DNA from: a virus
Virus record (IMG/VR): IMGVR_UViG_3300042868_008932
Coordinates: 1 to 40,669 of that record
Length of the DNA: 40,669 bases
Reading direction: 5' to 3' (one strand)
Both the position numbers and the translations under genes were made by a program. Positions 8,324 through 15,456 of this stretch are shown in pieces. Each line of letters begins with the position of its first letter. The stretch's first letter is position 1. The notes beneath the pieces are model-generated. The model did no database searches. It saw only the letters and a list, made by a program, of their open reading frames with translations, and was not told the origin of the DNA.

Positions 8324-9641
8324 TGAATTTCTGAATGTTGTATTCGCTTGCAATTTCATAAAAATTCGCAAAAGAAAAATATCTCCAAGCATCCAATGCG
8401 TGGGACTTGTCTGGATTCTTCTGCTTCCAGGTATCAAGGCTAATCCTCCGGTCTACCTTGGCCTCCTTAAAATCGGCTATCAGAGCCTGATTGGATTCGG
8501 AGCCAATCTGGATCTTACACTTCCTGAATATGAGGGTATCCACAATCCTGGTATTAAGGTGACTTGGGGATGCTCGCATTATCTGCAAATTCATATCCGG
8601 TAGGTTCATAAAGTTGGCAATAAGCTGGTATGCCGACATATTCTGGGTAGTGAAGGCAGACCTTGCTTGTCCTGCCGGGTCACCATTAACCACATAGCGC
8701 ATTCCAGGAAATTCCTGCTTAATCATATTGCACAAATCCCCCAGGTCTCCGTGCCGGTAGGTCTTGATGACATTTATGGTTCCATAGTACTTATGGCCAG
8801 GAGCATTCTTCGAAAACTGGATGGCCACACAAGTATTGGTAATGTTAAAGTCAAAGGTTAGGTATAGTGGGTAATCTGGATGGGCCTTCAGGAATCCTTC
8901 CACAATATGTTCCTTCGGGTCGAAGTATTGGACATACAATGTCTCCCTATCCCAGACTCCCCAGTTGCCATTGGCATATACATCCCAGTAAGTATAATCC
9001 ACATCCCGAAGGGCCTCCATCCTGAGAGGATATTCCTTGTCCAGAAAACGATAGCAATCCTTGTAGGTCGAATGTAGGATCAGGATTTTCTCCTTCTCAA
9101 TCTCAGGTGGTTTGTCGAAGAACCGTTCCTTAATCCAATGGCTATCGGATACCGGGTTAAAGGTCAGGAAGAACCTCTTCTGGTGCTTGGATATACCACG
9201 GAGACGAAGGGTAACCTGGATGAAGTCCTCCTTGGTTAACTCGGTTGCCTCTTCCACCCAGATATACTTGGCTTGGGCAAGTGACTTGAGTTTCTCAGGG
9301 TTATCCACACCCATAAAGATTATCTTATTCGACCTGGACCTAAACTCAAAGATTCCATCATAGGCGGTAATCAAGTCACCGAGTCCCCACTCGTAAATCT
9401 TATTCTTAAAGTCCATATAGACCGAAGTCCTGATGGTGGCTGCTACCTTACGAAGAACAACGAATGTCTCATTCTCATTCTCATCGTGGTTAAGCAGTTC
9501 ACTCAGGTAGAACTGGATCATTGTCTGGGACTTTCCAGACCCGGCACCACCATAAAGTATATTATAAACCTTTGGCCTTGTGATGGCCGGAAGATATTTA
9601 TTATTCCAAAGTTCTGAGTTACTCAGGTCGAGAGTCGGCAT
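8301..9641 (-). CDS. terL: terminase large subunit
   Basis: This is the packaging motor that cuts and pumps DNA into the prohead. The ATPase domain has Walker A GGAGSGKS (residues 31-38), Walker B YIWVEEA (126-132) and the coupling motif LTFNP (159-163). The RNase-H-like nuclease domain carries acidic residues D264 (LTFDFN), D321 (NGDPAG) and D417 (SHALDAWRYF). At 446 residues it is of normal length for the PBSX-type terminase family. The start overlaps the upstream 103-residue gene by 23 bp. The block is transcribed with ThyX and small genes. Confidence 0.95.
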   Translation of the reverse strand: MPTLDLSNSELWNNKYLPAITRPKVYNILYGGAGSGKSQTMIQFYLSELLNHDENENETFVVLRKVAATIRTSVYMDFKNKIYEWGLGDLITAYDGIFEFRSRSNKIIFMGVDNPEKLKSLAQAKYIWVEEATELTKEDFIQVTLRLRGISKHQKRFFLTFNPVSDSHWIKERFFDKPPEIEKEKILILHSTYKDCYRFLDKEYPLRMEALRDVDYTYWDVYANGNWGVWDRETLYVQYFDPKEHIVEGFLKAHPDYPLYLTFDFNITNTCVAIQFSKNAPGHKYYGTINVIKTYRHGDLGDLCNMIKQEFPGMRYVVNGDPAGQARSAFTTQNMSAYQLIANFMNLPDMNLQIMRASPSHLNTRIVDTLIFRKCKIQIGSESNQALIADFKEAKVDRRISLDTWKQKNPDKSHALDAWRYFSFANFYEIASEYNIQKFNGKLLQE

Positions 9642-9930
9642 TCAGCAAATCCTGGTAAAGGGTCTGTGTATCAATGTCCGCAAAGGTCTTCACAATCCTT
9701 CGGATTTCCTCGCCACATTTTTGCATCATATTTCCACGATCCTCAAAGTCCAGATTCTCTCTTTCCTGAAGTTCCCAGGCTTTATCTATCAGGGCCGTGG
9801 AGAAGATTTTAATAGCAGACCTAAACCCATCGGTAGTAAACTTCATCGGGGTTGCTTCTATGGCTTCGTGTTGCCAAAGTTTCATTTCAATTTCCTCCAG
9901 AATGGGACTGAGTCTTTCACCTATTGTCAT
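9619..9930 (-). CDS. hypothetical protein upstream of terminase (103 aa)
   Basis: This small helical, charged protein starts MTIGERLSPILEEIEMKLWQ. It overlaps ThyX (by 14 bp) and terL (by 23 bp), so it belongs to the same operon. No motif is recognised. Its place next to terL would suit a small terminase subunit, but the DUF5681 protein at 11694-12095 is the better candidate for that role. Confidence 0.6.
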   Translation of the reverse strand: MTIGERLSPILEEIEMKLWQHEAIEATPMKFTTDGFRSAIKIFSTALIDKAWELQERENLDFEDRGNMMQKCGEEIRRIVKTFADIDTQTLYQDLLNADSRPE

Positions 9931-10552
9931 TTTGTATGGCTTTTAATGTTGCTTCGAATGGATTGCCTTCAATCTTGGAAACCAGTTTGACCATCTGCCT
10001 TGCAATGTCCCGGATTTCCACTTGTGCGTGAGGTGAGTCTCTCAGGTTTATAAAGTTGGCAAAGGATCTGATGTTAAACATTACATCCGACTGGATCTGG
10101 CTATTATAAGTCTTAAAGTATCGTGCAGTTTCCTTGGCCCTTTTCCTGCCAAGCTTCGGAGTCAGTTCCTTTAAGGCATCGTGATAAAACTGGTTCCCGG
10201 CCAGAGTATAAACCTCAAGTCTTACTTGCCAAGCAATCGGCCAGTCTTCAGGGATGTAGTACTTGTCTTCCTTCAGTTCCTTGTACCTCGCAGACTCAGC
10301 ATTCAAACTGGACATCCGGTGTTTCAGCAAATGGATATGGGAGGCAATGTCGCAATCCACAAGGAAGTGGACCATACCTTTTTCGAACGGAGTCTGGTGG
10401 CCATTCTTCCAGAGCATCTCAATAAGACCTGGAATCCTGCTTCTCTTTTCGTCAGTAAGGTCTCTGGAAGTACTGGTCCAAGCGGAACAAGCTATAATCT
10501 CGTCAGATCCATAGTGGCCAATAAGTTCTACGGTATTCATAGTTCCATTCAT
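9917..10552 (-). CDS. thyX: flavin-dependent thymidylate synthase ThyX
   Basis: It makes dTMP from dUMP using FAD, NADPH and methylenetetrahydrofolate. The ThyX signature is present as KHRMSSLNAESARY (residues 77-90), with Lys in place of the usual first Arg of RHR. GHQTPFEKG (51-59) and the C-terminal INLRDSPHAQVEIRDIA block are also typical. At 211 residues it is of normal length. The ATG at 10552 overlaps the upstream stop as ATGA; a second in-frame ATG four codons on is possible. It lies in the operon leading to terminase and would boost dTTP supply during replication. Confidence 0.93.
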   Translation of the reverse strand: MNGTMNTVELIGHYGSDEIIACSAWTSTSRDLTDEKRSRIPGLIEMLWKNGHQTPFEKGMVHFLVDCDIASHIHLLKHRMSSLNAESARYKELKEDKYYIPEDWPIAWQVRLEVYTLAGNQFYHDALKELTPKLGRKRAKETARYFKTYNSQIQSDVMFNIRSFANFINLRDSPHAQVEIRDIARQMVKLVSKIEGNPFEATLKAIQNDNR

Positions 10553-10779
10553 ACTACCAGTTCATCCAGGTTAATCCCATAGCTTTCAAAGATGGCATTC
10601 AGGTGTTTCTCAAAGTCAATGCCATCAATGGTCTTCCCATTCTCCGAAGTATCCAAGGCCCTATGCATTAAAACTTTAATATCAAACAGAGCCAAGGCCA
10701 TCTGTAAGGATTTCAGGCACCGAAGATGGGCCATTTCGTCTGCCGGATCTTCCAGGTCAAAGTATATTCTTGCTTTCAT
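10549..10779 (-). CDS. hypothetical protein (76 aa) upstream of thyX
   Basis: It starts MKARIYFDLEDPADEMAHLR and is small, acidic and helical. It is translationally coupled to thyX through an ATGA overlap. The family, which I cannot name, looks like the short conserved phage genes found beside nucleotide-metabolism genes. No motif is identified. Confidence 0.6.
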   Translation of the reverse strand: MKARIYFDLEDPADEMAHLRCLKSLQMALALFDIKVLMHRALDTSENGKTIDGIDFEKHLNAIFESYGINLDELVV

Positions 10780-10794
10780 TGGTTTATAGGTTTC

Positions 10795-10980
10795 TTATTC
10801 TTCATCGTTATACCACACTCCATCGGTCACCGGGATGAAATGGTCGCAATTGCCTTCATCGTCAGGCTCAAAATCGTGGTAGACTTGCCTAAACTCGCTG
10901 GGTGGGGCAGTAAACCGGTAGCATTGTTCGGCCAACGGACACATATAGTTTTTACAAAGTGAAATATCAGGCATCTTCAA
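10795..10980 (-). CDS. hypothetical Cys-rich small protein (61 aa)
   Basis: It begins MKMPDISLCKNYMCPLAEQC, with four Cys overall in a C-x4-C-x5-C plus distal C arrangement that could bind a metal. The C-terminus is acidic. It overlaps the DUF3310 gene by 14 bp. No function is known; it is probably part of the early or middle operon. Confidence 0.6.
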   Translation of the reverse strand: MKMPDISLCKNYMCPLAEQCYRFTAPPSEFRQVYHDFEPDDEGNCDHFIPVTDGVWYNDEE

Positions 10981-11236
10981 TTCGTCTTTTAATTGCTCTA
11001 TCTAAATACCAAGCTGCTTTCTGTAGGTCTTCCATATGTTTCCACTCGCCTTTCTTCCCGGCTCTGGAAATATACTTCAGGACATTACCCAGATTGAAAT
11101 CCAGGTCCCAAGCTTCAATCACCTTTATGGCCTCGTAAGGATTTTCCTTTCCACCATAATGCTTTGGATGGTCAACTTGGTCTGTATGGAATGCATTCCA
11201 TTCCTCCTCGGTCATACTTTGTCTAAGGTTTCCCAT
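10967..11236 (-). CDS. DUF3310 domain protein
   Basis: An 89-residue protein with the DUF3310 pattern: HPKHYGGKENPYEAIKVIE, then LGNVLKYISRAGKKGEW and a final AAWYLDRAIKRR helix. Such proteins are common in phage genomes, sometimes described as nucleotide-kinase-like, but no activity is established. The gene lies in the operon between small genes and thyX. Confidence 0.85.
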   Translation of the reverse strand: MGNLRQSMTEEEWNAFHTDQVDHPKHYGGKENPYEAIKVIEAWDLDFNLGNVLKYISRAGKKGEWKHMEDLQKAAWYLDRAIKRRIEDA

Positions 11237-11256
11237 TTGCTTTTCATTTGCTTTTT

Positions 11257-11499
11257 TTATGAATTACCCTTTTTAGTTTCCATAACCCTCTCTATTCGGT
11301 CCACAAGAGTTTTTAGGTCGTCAAGGGAATCAATGCTCCAGCACTTTGTCTTCAGCACCATAAAGAAGGCCCCATTGTAATCAATGCCCAAGTCTGAATG
11401 ACATTGTATTTCCAGAGTTTCATAATCACGATTTTTATTCACGCAATTTGCCTCTTGGCTGAAATAAAATGTCATTCTATCAAGTTCAGGCTTTTCCAT
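11257..11499 (-). CDS. hypothetical protein (80 aa)
   Basis: I chose the ATG at 11499 (MEKPELDRMTFYF). A GTG at 11538 would add 13 residues but deepen the overlap with the upstream gene from 14 to 53 bp. The protein is mixed alpha/beta with SIDSLDDLKTLVDRIERVM at the end. No recognised family. Confidence 0.55.
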   Translation of the reverse strand: MEKPELDRMTFYFSQEANCVNKNRDYETLEIQCHSDLGIDYNGAFFMVLKTKCWSIDSLDDLKTLVDRIERVMETKKGNS

Positions 11500-11701
11500 A
11501 GGTTTCGTTGTAATATTGTTCTCCACTGATAAATTCACCTAATTCATTTGTTGAACAATCTTCATTGGCTAATATTATCTGCTCCTTCTCCATTGCTTTG
11601 GCTTGCTGAAATATTTCTTCTTTATGCCATATAAAGCAATCTTGCCACTCAGGGGAATTAACCTTTTCAATTAGCCATTCTAATGCCGTTTGCTTACTCA
11701 T
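11486..11701 (-). CDS. small phage protein with EWL...EGEQYYNETY-type pattern (71 aa)
   Basis: It starts MSKQTALEWLIEKVNSPEWQ and ends with GEQYYNETYGKA. Many short phage proteins share a helical EWL N-terminus, an AKxMEKEQI core and this C-terminal tail, but their role is unknown. It overlaps the DUF5681 gene by 8 bp. The recurring tail makes it a genuine gene despite its size. Confidence 0.7.
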   Translation of the reverse strand: MSKQTALEWLIEKVNSPEWQDCFIWHKEEIFQQAKAMEKEQIILANEDCSTNELGEFISGEQYYNETYGKA

Positions 11702-12095
11702 CGTCTTCGTCTTCTTCTTGTCTTTTAAGCTTTATGGCCTCTGGACTCTCCGGCAACTGGTGGGTATGAGGGTTGCCAATTTCCAGTACTTCCTCGGCAG
11801 GAGGCAATGGCATAATCACCTGAGTGAAGGTTGTCATAATGTCGGTTTCCTGCTTTGGCTTTCCATAGGCACGATCCAAAAGCAACTCCGCTGCCCTGGT
11901 ATCTCCCTTCAATGCCTTGGCCCGGATGGCCATCAGTACTACCTCCATTGCCGACTTGCCATCCTTAGTATCACCTAAGACACTAATTAATAACTCTTTA
12001 AGGTCTGGAAGTTTCTTTGGCCTACCCTTTGGATTACCAGATTGACCCTTCTTCCATTGATAATTTTTTATCCTTTCAACATCACCTCTTGCCAT
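11694..12095 (-). CDS. DUF5681 protein, candidate small terminase / DNA-binding
   Basis: The N-terminal KKGQSGNPKGRPKKLPDL (about residues 14-31) is the DUF5681 signature, a basic Gly/Pro-rich DNA-binding-like segment. A helical middle (LLDRAYGKPKQE) and an acidic C-terminus follow. Such proteins often lie upstream of terminase genes and are suspected to act as small terminase subunits or DNA adaptors. Here it lies in the operon that leads to terL. The domain call is strong, the packaging role is an inference. Confidence 0.8.
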   Translation of the reverse strand: MARGDVERIKNYQWKKGQSGNPKGRPKKLPDLKELLISVLGDTKDGKSAMEVVLMAIRAKALKGDTRAAELLLDRAYGKPKQETDIMTTFTQVIMPLPPAEEVLEIGNPHTHQLPESPEAIKLKRQEEDEDDE

Positions 12096-12139
12096 TGCGT
12101 ATTTTTTGCTTAAAAATTAGGTTGCAAGTAACTGCCATT

Positions 12140-12862
12140 TTAGAAAATTAAAACCCCATTCCTTTTCAATTCGGTCTGTGGGTACTTTTTGAACCATTCA
12201 TCCACGATTTCTGTGGCCAGTCTGGCCGTGGTTACTACCCCACAATACCGGATATTCAGTTCATTAGAAGCAATAAGACCTTCGGCCCCCATTGCAGAAT
12301 AATCCAGAAAAGTTTCAGTAAAACCCATATCGGCAGAGGTAAAGGCTGGCTTGTCTCCATCCAGAACCGAGGCAATATGATTTTCATCACTTCCATCACC
12401 AATCAAAATCCGATGGACTCCGGCAAACTCAATAATATCTCCTTTCTTAAAATCCTCGTCCACCTCCCTCGTTTCAACAAATGGAATTTCTTTTTCATTA
12501 TCTGCAAACAATGGAACATCCAGTCCCCACTCATCCAGAGGACAGTCATCCCAGTTGTTGGCAAGATCATCCCAGTCCCACTCACCGAAGCTTGCATTGT
12601 CCTTTATGACAAACTCCTTCTGCCTTGCCTCATCCCAGTCAACCATAACCACCGGGACCTGCTTCCAACCGGCCTCCTTCATAGCTTTAAGGCGCATATT
12701 GCCTCCCAGGACTACCATATCCTTGTTCACCACAATGGGCCTTACATCGGCCATCTCTGGGAAATCCTTCAGACTTTTAACCAGTTTGAAGAACTTCTCA
12801 TCCCGGATTACCCTTGGGTTTGACTGGTTTGTCTTCACTTTACCTATTGCGACCTTCTCCAT
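12140..12862 (-). CDS. ParB-like domain fused to a collapsed DNA methylase (pseudo-enzyme)
   Basis: The ParB/Srx-like domain spans residues about 1-75 with the VVLGGNMRLKA motif (50-60), followed by DNASFGEWDWDDL and WGLDVP, as in ParB-methylase fusion proteins. After HRILIGDGSDENHIASVLDG (150-169) one expects the catalytic motif DPPY, but SADMGF stands there. About 10 residues later comes YSAMGAEGLIAS in place of the SAM-binding FxGxG motif, then RYCGVV...TELKRNG like the family's C-terminus. So both ends are kept and the central methylase body (some 200 residues) is missing, giving only 240 residues. Start is the ATG at 12862; a 255-residue reading would begin inside the promoter (12876-12907). 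Confidence 0.8.
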   Translation of the reverse strand: MEKVAIGKVKTNQSNPRVIRDEKFFKLVKSLKDFPEMADVRPIVVNKDMVVLGGNMRLKAMKEAGWKQVPVVMVDWDEARQKEFVIKDNASFGEWDWDDLANNWDDCPLDEWGLDVPLFADNEKEIPFVETREVDEDFKKGDIIEFAGVHRILIGDGSDENHIASVLDGDKPAFTSADMGFTETFLDYSAMGAEGLIASNELNIRYCGVVTTARLATEIVDEWFKKYPQTELKRNGVLIF

Positions 12863-12875
12863 ATTTCTTTTTTTG

Positions 12876-12907
12876 CAAAGAAAATTACAAGTACTCCTAA
12901 TTTCCAA
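12876..12907 (-). promoter_or_regulatory. promoter for the ParB-like gene
   Basis: Minus strand TTG (12905-12907), N21, then TTTCTTTG (12876-12883), one mismatch to TAnnTTTG. The ATG at 12862 follows after 13 nt. It lies just downstream of the terminator at 12918-12944, another terminator-promoter relay. Confidence 0.5.
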
Positions 12908-12917
12908 GGTTCAGGAC

Positions 12918-12944
12918 AAAAAAAAGACCGGCCATTGGCCAGTC
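12918..12944 (-). terminator. rho-independent terminator (second of a tandem pair)
   Basis: Minus-strand stem GACTGGCC/GGCCGGTC (12937-12944 and 12926-12933) with loop AAT, followed by eight T. It lies upstream of the ParB-like gene and downstream of a possible promoter at 12976-12983 with no ORF between. Confidence 0.75.
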
Positions 12945-12975
12945 CCTTTTCGTATTTTTTCTAAACACCAAAGCA

Positions 12976-12983
12976 CAAATGTA
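12976..12983 (-). promoter_or_regulatory. possible -7 box of a short non-coding transcript
   Basis: TACATTTG on the minus strand is a full match to the -7 consensus. At N19 upstream is TTC instead of TTG. Transcription from here would meet the terminator at 12944-12918 after about 50 nt, with no start codon between. Confidence 0.35.
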
Positions 12984-13005
12984 TAAAAACTTGCAAATAT
13001 TGGAA

Positions 13006-13033
13006 CAAAAAAAAGGTTAGCCATTGACCAACC
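13006..13033 (-). terminator. rho-independent terminator (first of a tandem pair)
   Basis: Minus-strand stem GGTTGGTC/GGCTAACC (13026-13033 and 13015-13022) with loop AAT and two G-U pairs, followed by eight T. It ends the 13-14 kb minus-strand gene cluster. Loop and stem core resemble the terminator at 12918-12944. Confidence 0.75.
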
Positions 13034-13061
13034 CCTTTCGAACCTTTAAACAAAAGAAAAA

Positions 13062-13295
13062 TCAGATTCTTGTAAACTTCTTAGCCTGGCTCTTCACACT
13101 CTTCTTCCCTACACACCCCCAGGCTTGTCTGGACAAATCATTTGGGCAAGGACCCTTCTTACACTTCTTAATCCCGCTGGATCTGGCACAATAAGCATCT
13201 CCTTTCTTCGTCCCAGGAGCAATGGAATAACCCTTGGCACCGAACTTAACCGTACGGCCTCCAGACTTTACCGAATATTTCTTAGCAACTGCCAT
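13062..13295 (-). CDS. basic Cys-containing hypothetical protein (77 aa)
   Basis: It starts MAVAKKYSVKSGGRTVKFGA and is very rich in Lys, Gly and Ser. It has four Cys (YCARSSGIKKCKKGPCPN...WGC) that could form a zinc site. A nucleic-acid-binding role would fit its charge but is a guess. It is the last gene of the 14.2-13.1 kb cluster, followed by a terminator. Confidence 0.6.
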   Translation of the reverse strand: MAVAKKYSVKSGGRTVKFGAKGYSIAPGTKKGDAYCARSSGIKKCKKGPCPNDLSRQAWGCVGKKSVKSQAKKFTRI

Positions 13296-13324
13296 TTTAC
13301 AATTTGTGACCTAAATGGTTTACA

Positions 13325-13453
13325 CTATCTGCCTTGGCCTTTATATTTTTTGACATTACCAGACTTTGGCCCATTGGATTTCCGGTGCTTACCTTCTCTC
13401 CTCTTGCCAAAGACAACCTTCGTGGTTCCCGATGTCCCCTTAGTCTTTTTCAT
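13325..13453 (-). CDS. small basic protein (42 aa)
   Basis: An ATG at 13453 and TAG at 13325 encode 42 residues with about one third Lys/Arg: it starts MKKTKGTSGTTKVVFGKRR and ends KYKGQGR. Similar tiny RREGKxxKSKGPK...KYxGQGR proteins recur in Bacteroidetes phages, as far as I recall. It fills the gap between the methyltransferase (stop at 13456) and the 77-residue gene and runs in the same direction. Role unknown. Confidence 0.65.
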   Translation of the reverse strand: MKKTKGTSGTTKVVFGKRREGKHRKSNGPKSGNVKKYKGQGR

Positions 13454-13455
13454 AC

Positions 13456-14034
13456 TCAAATATACCTATGAAAATCATTCTTACCACCTTTCTGATGGAC
13501 CCAGGATCCATATCTGGCAACCTTGTCCTTACCAAACACATCATCCACGGCCTTCTTCACACCTGGCCAATCTGGATAATCGTGGCCAGACAAAACACCT
13601 CCAGGTTTTACCTTGCAATACCAAGCCTTTATGTCTGCCAATACATTCTCGTAATCGTGAGAAGCATCTATAAACACAAAATCCAGACTCTCATCCTCAA
13701 AGGTCTCAGCAGCTTCAAGGCTCGTTGTCCTGAACGGTATAATCACACTACTCAATGGCTCAATGTTGTGCAGAAACTCCTGGTATAACCCATCGTCATT
13801 CAGGATATTCATACCCTGATGCTCATCAGATCCTTTCCAGGTATCCACGCATACCACATCAATCTGCTTACCAGAATTCATTACCTCAACCCCAAGGTAT
13901 ACACTTGACCTTCCTCGCCAACATCCTACCTCAACGAACCTACTGCCCGATGGGAAATACTTTACGGCACCTTTGTAGATCCTTGGATAACTGAACCAGT
14001 CCTCCCCGATACTCTGGTAGTAATGCTTTATCAT
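13456..14034 (-). CDS. class I SAM-dependent methyltransferase (Methyltransf_24-like)
   Basis: A Rossmann-type methyltransferase of 192 residues. Motif I is FVEVGCWRG (residues 33-41), an acidic residue follows at VCVDTW (D64), and FVFIDASHDYENVLADI plus VKPGGVLSGHDY match the Methyltransf_24 family, which often modifies sugars or small molecules. The start overlaps the upstream gene (ATGA). The substrate is unknown. A role in modifying surface or virion glycans, along with the GT25 gene at 29 kb, is only a suggestion. Confidence 0.85.
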   Translation of the reverse strand: MIKHYYQSIGEDWFSYPRIYKGAVKYFPSGSRFVEVGCWRGRSSVYLGVEVMNSGKQIDVVCVDTWKGSDEHQGMNILNDDGLYQEFLHNIEPLSSVIIPFRTTSLEAAETFEDESLDFVFIDASHDYENVLADIKAWYCKVKPGGVLSGHDYPDWPGVKKAVDDVFGKDKVARYGSWVHQKGGKNDFHRYI

Positions 14035-14198
14035 TTCTTCATTGTCTTACGGCCCTTCTTCCTACCAGTTGCTGCCTTCGCCTTTCTGGCTACCGACAAG
14101 GCAATGGCTACCGCTTGCCTCTGGGGCCTTCCGGCCTTCATCTCCATCCGAATGTTTGACCCAACGGTCTTCCTGGAATATCCTTTCTTCAATGGCAT
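14031..14198 (-). CDS. DUF6496-like small basic protein (55 aa)
   Basis: The conserved part MPLKKGYSRKTVGSNIRMEM starts at the ATG at 14198, with RPQRQAVAIALSVARKAK next and a basic tail. This resembles DUF6496 proteins (KGYSxKTIGxNI, KPQKQAVAIAL). A longer reading from 14276 adds 26 residues unlike the family, so I reject it. Function unknown; it is the first gene of the small cluster down to 13.06 kb. Confidence 0.75.
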   Translation of the reverse strand: MPLKKGYSRKTVGSNIRMEMKAGRPQRQAVAIALSVARKAKAATGRKKGRKTMKK

Positions 14199-14927
14199 AT
14201 CTGTAATAGTTTGTTTTATTGGCTCAAAGTAAACACTTTTTTCAAAAAGCCTACTTTTACCAAACCCATTGTTCATTTTTAAAAAATGGGGTACCCCGGT
14301 CCACCTCTGGAAAACTTTCAGAAATGGGCCTACAATCGTTTCATTTTTTCAAATGGTATATTGAGTCAACTTTGGATAGAAAATCGATTACAGAGCGATT
14401 ATGGAAGAAATAAGGCCATCCAGAGTCCGATTGTCAATTCGTTTTTACAACCATCCGATTTTTCATTTGGTACGAGATGGGGGGAGGGGGCCCCTTCTGC
14501 CTGGTCCTTATTGGTAGGTAGGGTACCCTTGCATTCTGGGCCCAAAGAATAGTATTTTTCCTTGTTGCTTAACATAATACAAATTATACAACAGTTGAAA
14601 ATAGGACTTTCGGCCATATTGGGACCTACTTTTTAGCTTTGGTTTTTTGGGGTATGGGCACAAAAAGAAAAACCCGATTTACTTTTTCCCTTTGGCCCGA
14701 TCTTAATTTCCTTTCCTGATTACTGGTTTTACCTTCTTTCCTTCCTTCCTTCCCTTTTACCGGGCCTTCCTTCGTTCCTTGTTTGGCTTCCTTCGTTCCT
14801 TGTTTGCCTTCGTTCGTTCCTTCTTTTCGCTTTGGTATTCCTTTGGTCCTTTGGTCCTTTGGTCCTTTACTACCTTCATTTCCTTTTGTCCTTTGGTATT
14901 CCTTTTTTCCTTTGGGCCTTTGCTATT

Positions 14928-14952
14928 CTTTGGTATTACATTCCTTAGAATG
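14928..14952. repeat. 25-bp direct repeat, copy 1
   Basis: Identical to 15014-15038, 86 bp away. It contains the dyad CATTCcttaGAATG and starts with CTTTGGTATT. Confidence 0.9.
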
Positions 14953-15013
14953 ATTTAACCTTTGGTAAATATGTATTCCTTTCGTTTCAATGTATTACTA
15001 AGGTCCTTTGGTC

Positions 15014-15066
15014 CTTTGGTATTACATTCCTTAGAATGCGATACATTGGAACAATGAATACCAAAG
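15014..15066. repeat. second 25-bp repeat copy within a possible three-way junction
   Basis: Outer arms CTTTGGTATT (15014-15023) and AATACCAAAG (15057-15066) pair perfectly over 10 bp. Inside are two further hairpins, CATTCcttaGAATG (15025-15038) and CATTGgaaCAATG (15044-15056). The first 25 bases repeat 14928-14952. It could form a cruciform in DNA or a structured RNA. Confidence 0.7.
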
Positions 15067-15154
15067 AACAAAGGTATACCATAGGTAAAAAAGGGAAGGT
15101 TTTAAACCGGCCAAAAAAAATTTGAAATAGTTTTTACGGATCCGGTAATAAGTA

Positions 15155-15395
15155 AAGCCAAGGAAGCCCGGTAACCAGGAAGCCAAGGAAGCCAAGGAAA
15201 CCCGGTAACCAGGTGACCAGGTGACCAGGTGACCAGGAAGCCAGGTGACCAGGAAGCCAGGTGACCAGGAAGCCAGGTGACCAGGTAACCAGGTGACCAG
15301 GAAGCCAGGTGACCAGGTAACCAGGTGACCAGGAGACCAGGAAGCCAGGTGACCAGGAAGCAAGGAAGCCAGGAAGCCAGGAAGCCAGGTGACGG
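15155..15395. repeat. tandem array of about 30 degenerate 8-bp units
   Basis: Units are mainly TGACCAGG, AAGCCAGG and TAACCAGG, with a few 9-bp AAGCCAAGG units at the left end. Each standard unit carries CCAGG, and the TGA/TAA units create GGTNACC palindromes. All frames of the minus strand are open here because the 24-bp period avoids stops, giving LVTWSPGHLVTWLPG-like false proteins. It is directly followed by two terminators. Confidence 0.92.
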
Positions 15396-15403
15396 CCTGA
15401 AAT

Positions 15404-15430
15404 CAAAAAGCCCGGGCGAAATACCGGGCC
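15404..15430 (-). terminator. rho-independent terminator, distal of a pair
   Basis: Minus-strand stem GCCCGG/CCGGGC (15424-15429 and 15410-15415) with an 8-nt loop, then TTTTT. It backs up the terminator at 15433-15456 after the GP88 gene. Confidence 0.75.
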
Positions 15431-15432
15431 AT

Positions 15433-15456
15433 AAAAAAAGGCCCGTGTAGGGCCTT
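15433..15456 (-). terminator. rho-independent terminator after the GP88 gene
   Basis: Arms AAGGCCC (15438-15444) and GGGCCTT (15450-15456) with loop GTGTA. On the minus strand the hairpin is followed by seven T. It lies 32 bp past the stop of the gene at 15488-16300. Confidence 0.8.

Larger units (their letters stand above)
14199..15154. other. gene-free region with pyrimidine/purine asymmetry
   Basis: No convincing gene is present on either strand. From about 14680 to 15020 the plus strand is a run of pyrimidine-rich units (CCTTCGTTCCTTG, GGTCCTTTGGTCCTTTGGTCC). From about 15055 it switches to purine-rich sequence, continuing into the 8-bp array. It holds a 25-bp direct repeat and a possible three-way junction, listed separately. 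A replication origin or packaging region is a reasonable but untested idea. Confidence 0.6.

Noticed and set aside
14399-14617. 72-residue minus-strand ORF in the gene-free region
   Set aside because: No recognisable protein features, and several equal-sized frames on the other strand; not better than chance.
15155-15395. Repeat array considered as CRISPR
   Set aside because: Units are 8 bp without unique spacers, and no cas genes are present.
15031-15406. Two long minus-strand frames encoding LVTWSPGHLVTWLPG-like repeats
   Set aside because: The 8-bp tandem array yields a 24-bp codon period without stops in several frames at once; no promoter, no leader, and the proteins are pure repeat translations.
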